A stretch of 64,000 nt of DNA from positions 38,097,910 to 38,161,909 of the forward strand of contig NC_091298.1 in the NCBI RefSeq assembly GCF_038502225.1, written 5' to 3'. A program made the translations under genes and the position numbers. This stretch comes from Cherax quadricarinatus (lineage: Eukaryota; Arthropoda; Malacostraca; Decapoda; Parastacidae). The notes beneath the pieces were generated by a model, which did not search any database, was not told where the DNA came from, and worked only from the letters and a program-made list of their open reading frames with translations. Within the stretch, counting starts at the first letter, position 1, and each line of letters starts with the position of its first letter. Below are positions 63,253 through 64,000 of this stretch, in pieces.

Positions 63253-63305
<53 letters not shown>

Positions 63306-63315
63306 GAAGAGAGAA

Positions 63316-63362
<47 letters not shown>

Positions 63363-63395
63363 GAGAGAGGAGAGGGAGAGAGACGGGGGGAAAGG
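62990..63395. repeat. (GA)n-rich tract
   Basis: About 400 bp of GA/AGAG repeats with AAAGG and GGGG interruptions, upstream of ORF1. On minus it is a long CT-tract and may be part of the element 5' UTR or an expansion at its end. Confidence 0.9.
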
Positions 63396-63440
63396 AAGGG
63401 CTATAGGGTCACTTCACAGGAAGGTGTAAAATCCTGTATA

Positions 63441-63452
63441 TGTGTATGTGTC

Positions 63453-63539
<87 letters not shown>

Positions 63540-63555
63540 ATATGTGTGTGTGTGC

Positions 63556-63631
<76 letters not shown>
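63441..63631. repeat. (TG)n microsatellite
   Basis: About 190 bp of TG with GCATATG interruptions. Confidence 0.97.
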
Positions 63632-63632
<1 letters not shown>

Positions 63633-64000
63633 ACAGCTATTCAAGTGCCTAACAGCAGAGCTGTCCTTACCTAATGTGTGTGCATATGTTTATGTAAACA
63701 GTCCTTATTTCCCACGTATGTACTACATATGTATTGTATATGTACCCGATCTCTTGGTTCCCACTGTACTGTCTTATGCGTTTAAAATTACGTTCAAAAA
63801 TAAATACACTAGGCTTCGCCTATATGCCGCTACCTCTAAATTCTATTTAATGCCAGTAAATGCTGCTTATTCTAATTCTGATAGCTCGAGGAGAGTGACC
63901 CCCAATTCCAGCTAGAGACAGGTACTATTGACCCCATGCAACTCAAACTAGGTGAATATTACTTGCGGCTGGCAGTGGAGTAATGTTGCGGGTCTGTCCT
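63632..64000. other. No recognised feature
   Basis: Short unique-looking end of the window without a supported gene. Confidence 0.4.

Noticed and set aside
63414..63915. His-Thr and Cys-Val frames near the window end
   Set aside because: Microsatellite translation with a short random extension.

Overview
This is a window of eukaryotic, almost certainly decapod crustacean (crayfish-like), intergenic DNA. I infer this from the combination of repeat families I recognise: RTE and CR1 LINEs, tRNA-derived SINEs, long CA, GA and AT microsatellites, BEL and Gypsy LTR elements, Penelope-like elements, and a telomere-like CCTAA tail on one SINE. No species name can be read from the sequence. No operons, Shine-Dalgarno sites or bacterial genes are present. 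No complete host gene is visible. Three short open stretches (27550-27715 minus, 28968-29249 plus, 43262-43511 minus) could be exons of host genes. None was recognised.

Layout. 1-6.8 kb: CR1-type LINE fragments (family CR1-A here), all minus. A near-complete RTE-clade LINE with an uninterrupted endonuclease+RT frame sits in a CR1-A tail and has a 9-bp target duplication. 7.6-12.2 kb: an I-group LINE (gag-like ORF1, endonuclease, truncated RT, intact RNase H), minus. 12.3-15.4 kb: fold-back repeats, an RTE fragment with an internal minisatellite, a TAC microsatellite and a tRNA-derived SINE. 17.3-23.8 kb: a decayed Ty3/Gypsy element, plus strand. Its protease gene is split by a Tc1-like transposon, which is itself split by a MITE. 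24.4-26.3 kb: a second RTE copy, plus.

26.5-30.1 kb is mostly unique DNA with two candidate exons. 30.2-37.5 kb: a ~60-bp satellite interrupted by a CR1-B LINE and by an LTR element with SCAN-like gag. That element's surviving domains run protease, integrase zinc finger, RNase H, the Gmr1-like (copia-like) order. 37.7-48.6 kb: an RTE fragment, SINEs, four fold-backs or inverted pairs, 41-bp and 62-bp minisatellites, a CR1-B tail and a candidate exon. 48631-48730 is a 100-N gap. 49.7-55.8 kb: a LINE split by a solo LTR and a Penelope-like element, a SINE with a telomere-like tail inside the latter, then a LINE with an esterase-type ORF1. 55.8-58 kb: the 3' half of a BEL/Pao element, minus. 58-63.4 kb: three stacked CR1-A copies, the last nearly full length.

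How it works together. The autonomous elements (RTE, CR1, I, Gypsy, BEL, Penelope, Tc1) supply the enzymes; the SINEs, MITEs and fold-backs presumably use them. Only the RTE at 1730-5321 looks intact. The two most interesting threads are: (i) a dispersed fold-back family with a conserved CTGANGA / hairpin / GAAAC core whose hairpin shows compensatory changes between copies, resembling the hammerhead ribozyme cores reported from Penelope-like elements; and (ii) CR1 families whose 3' ends combine a GC-rich hairpin with short tandem repeats matching a 5' splice-site consensus, and which repeatedly sit in each other's tails.
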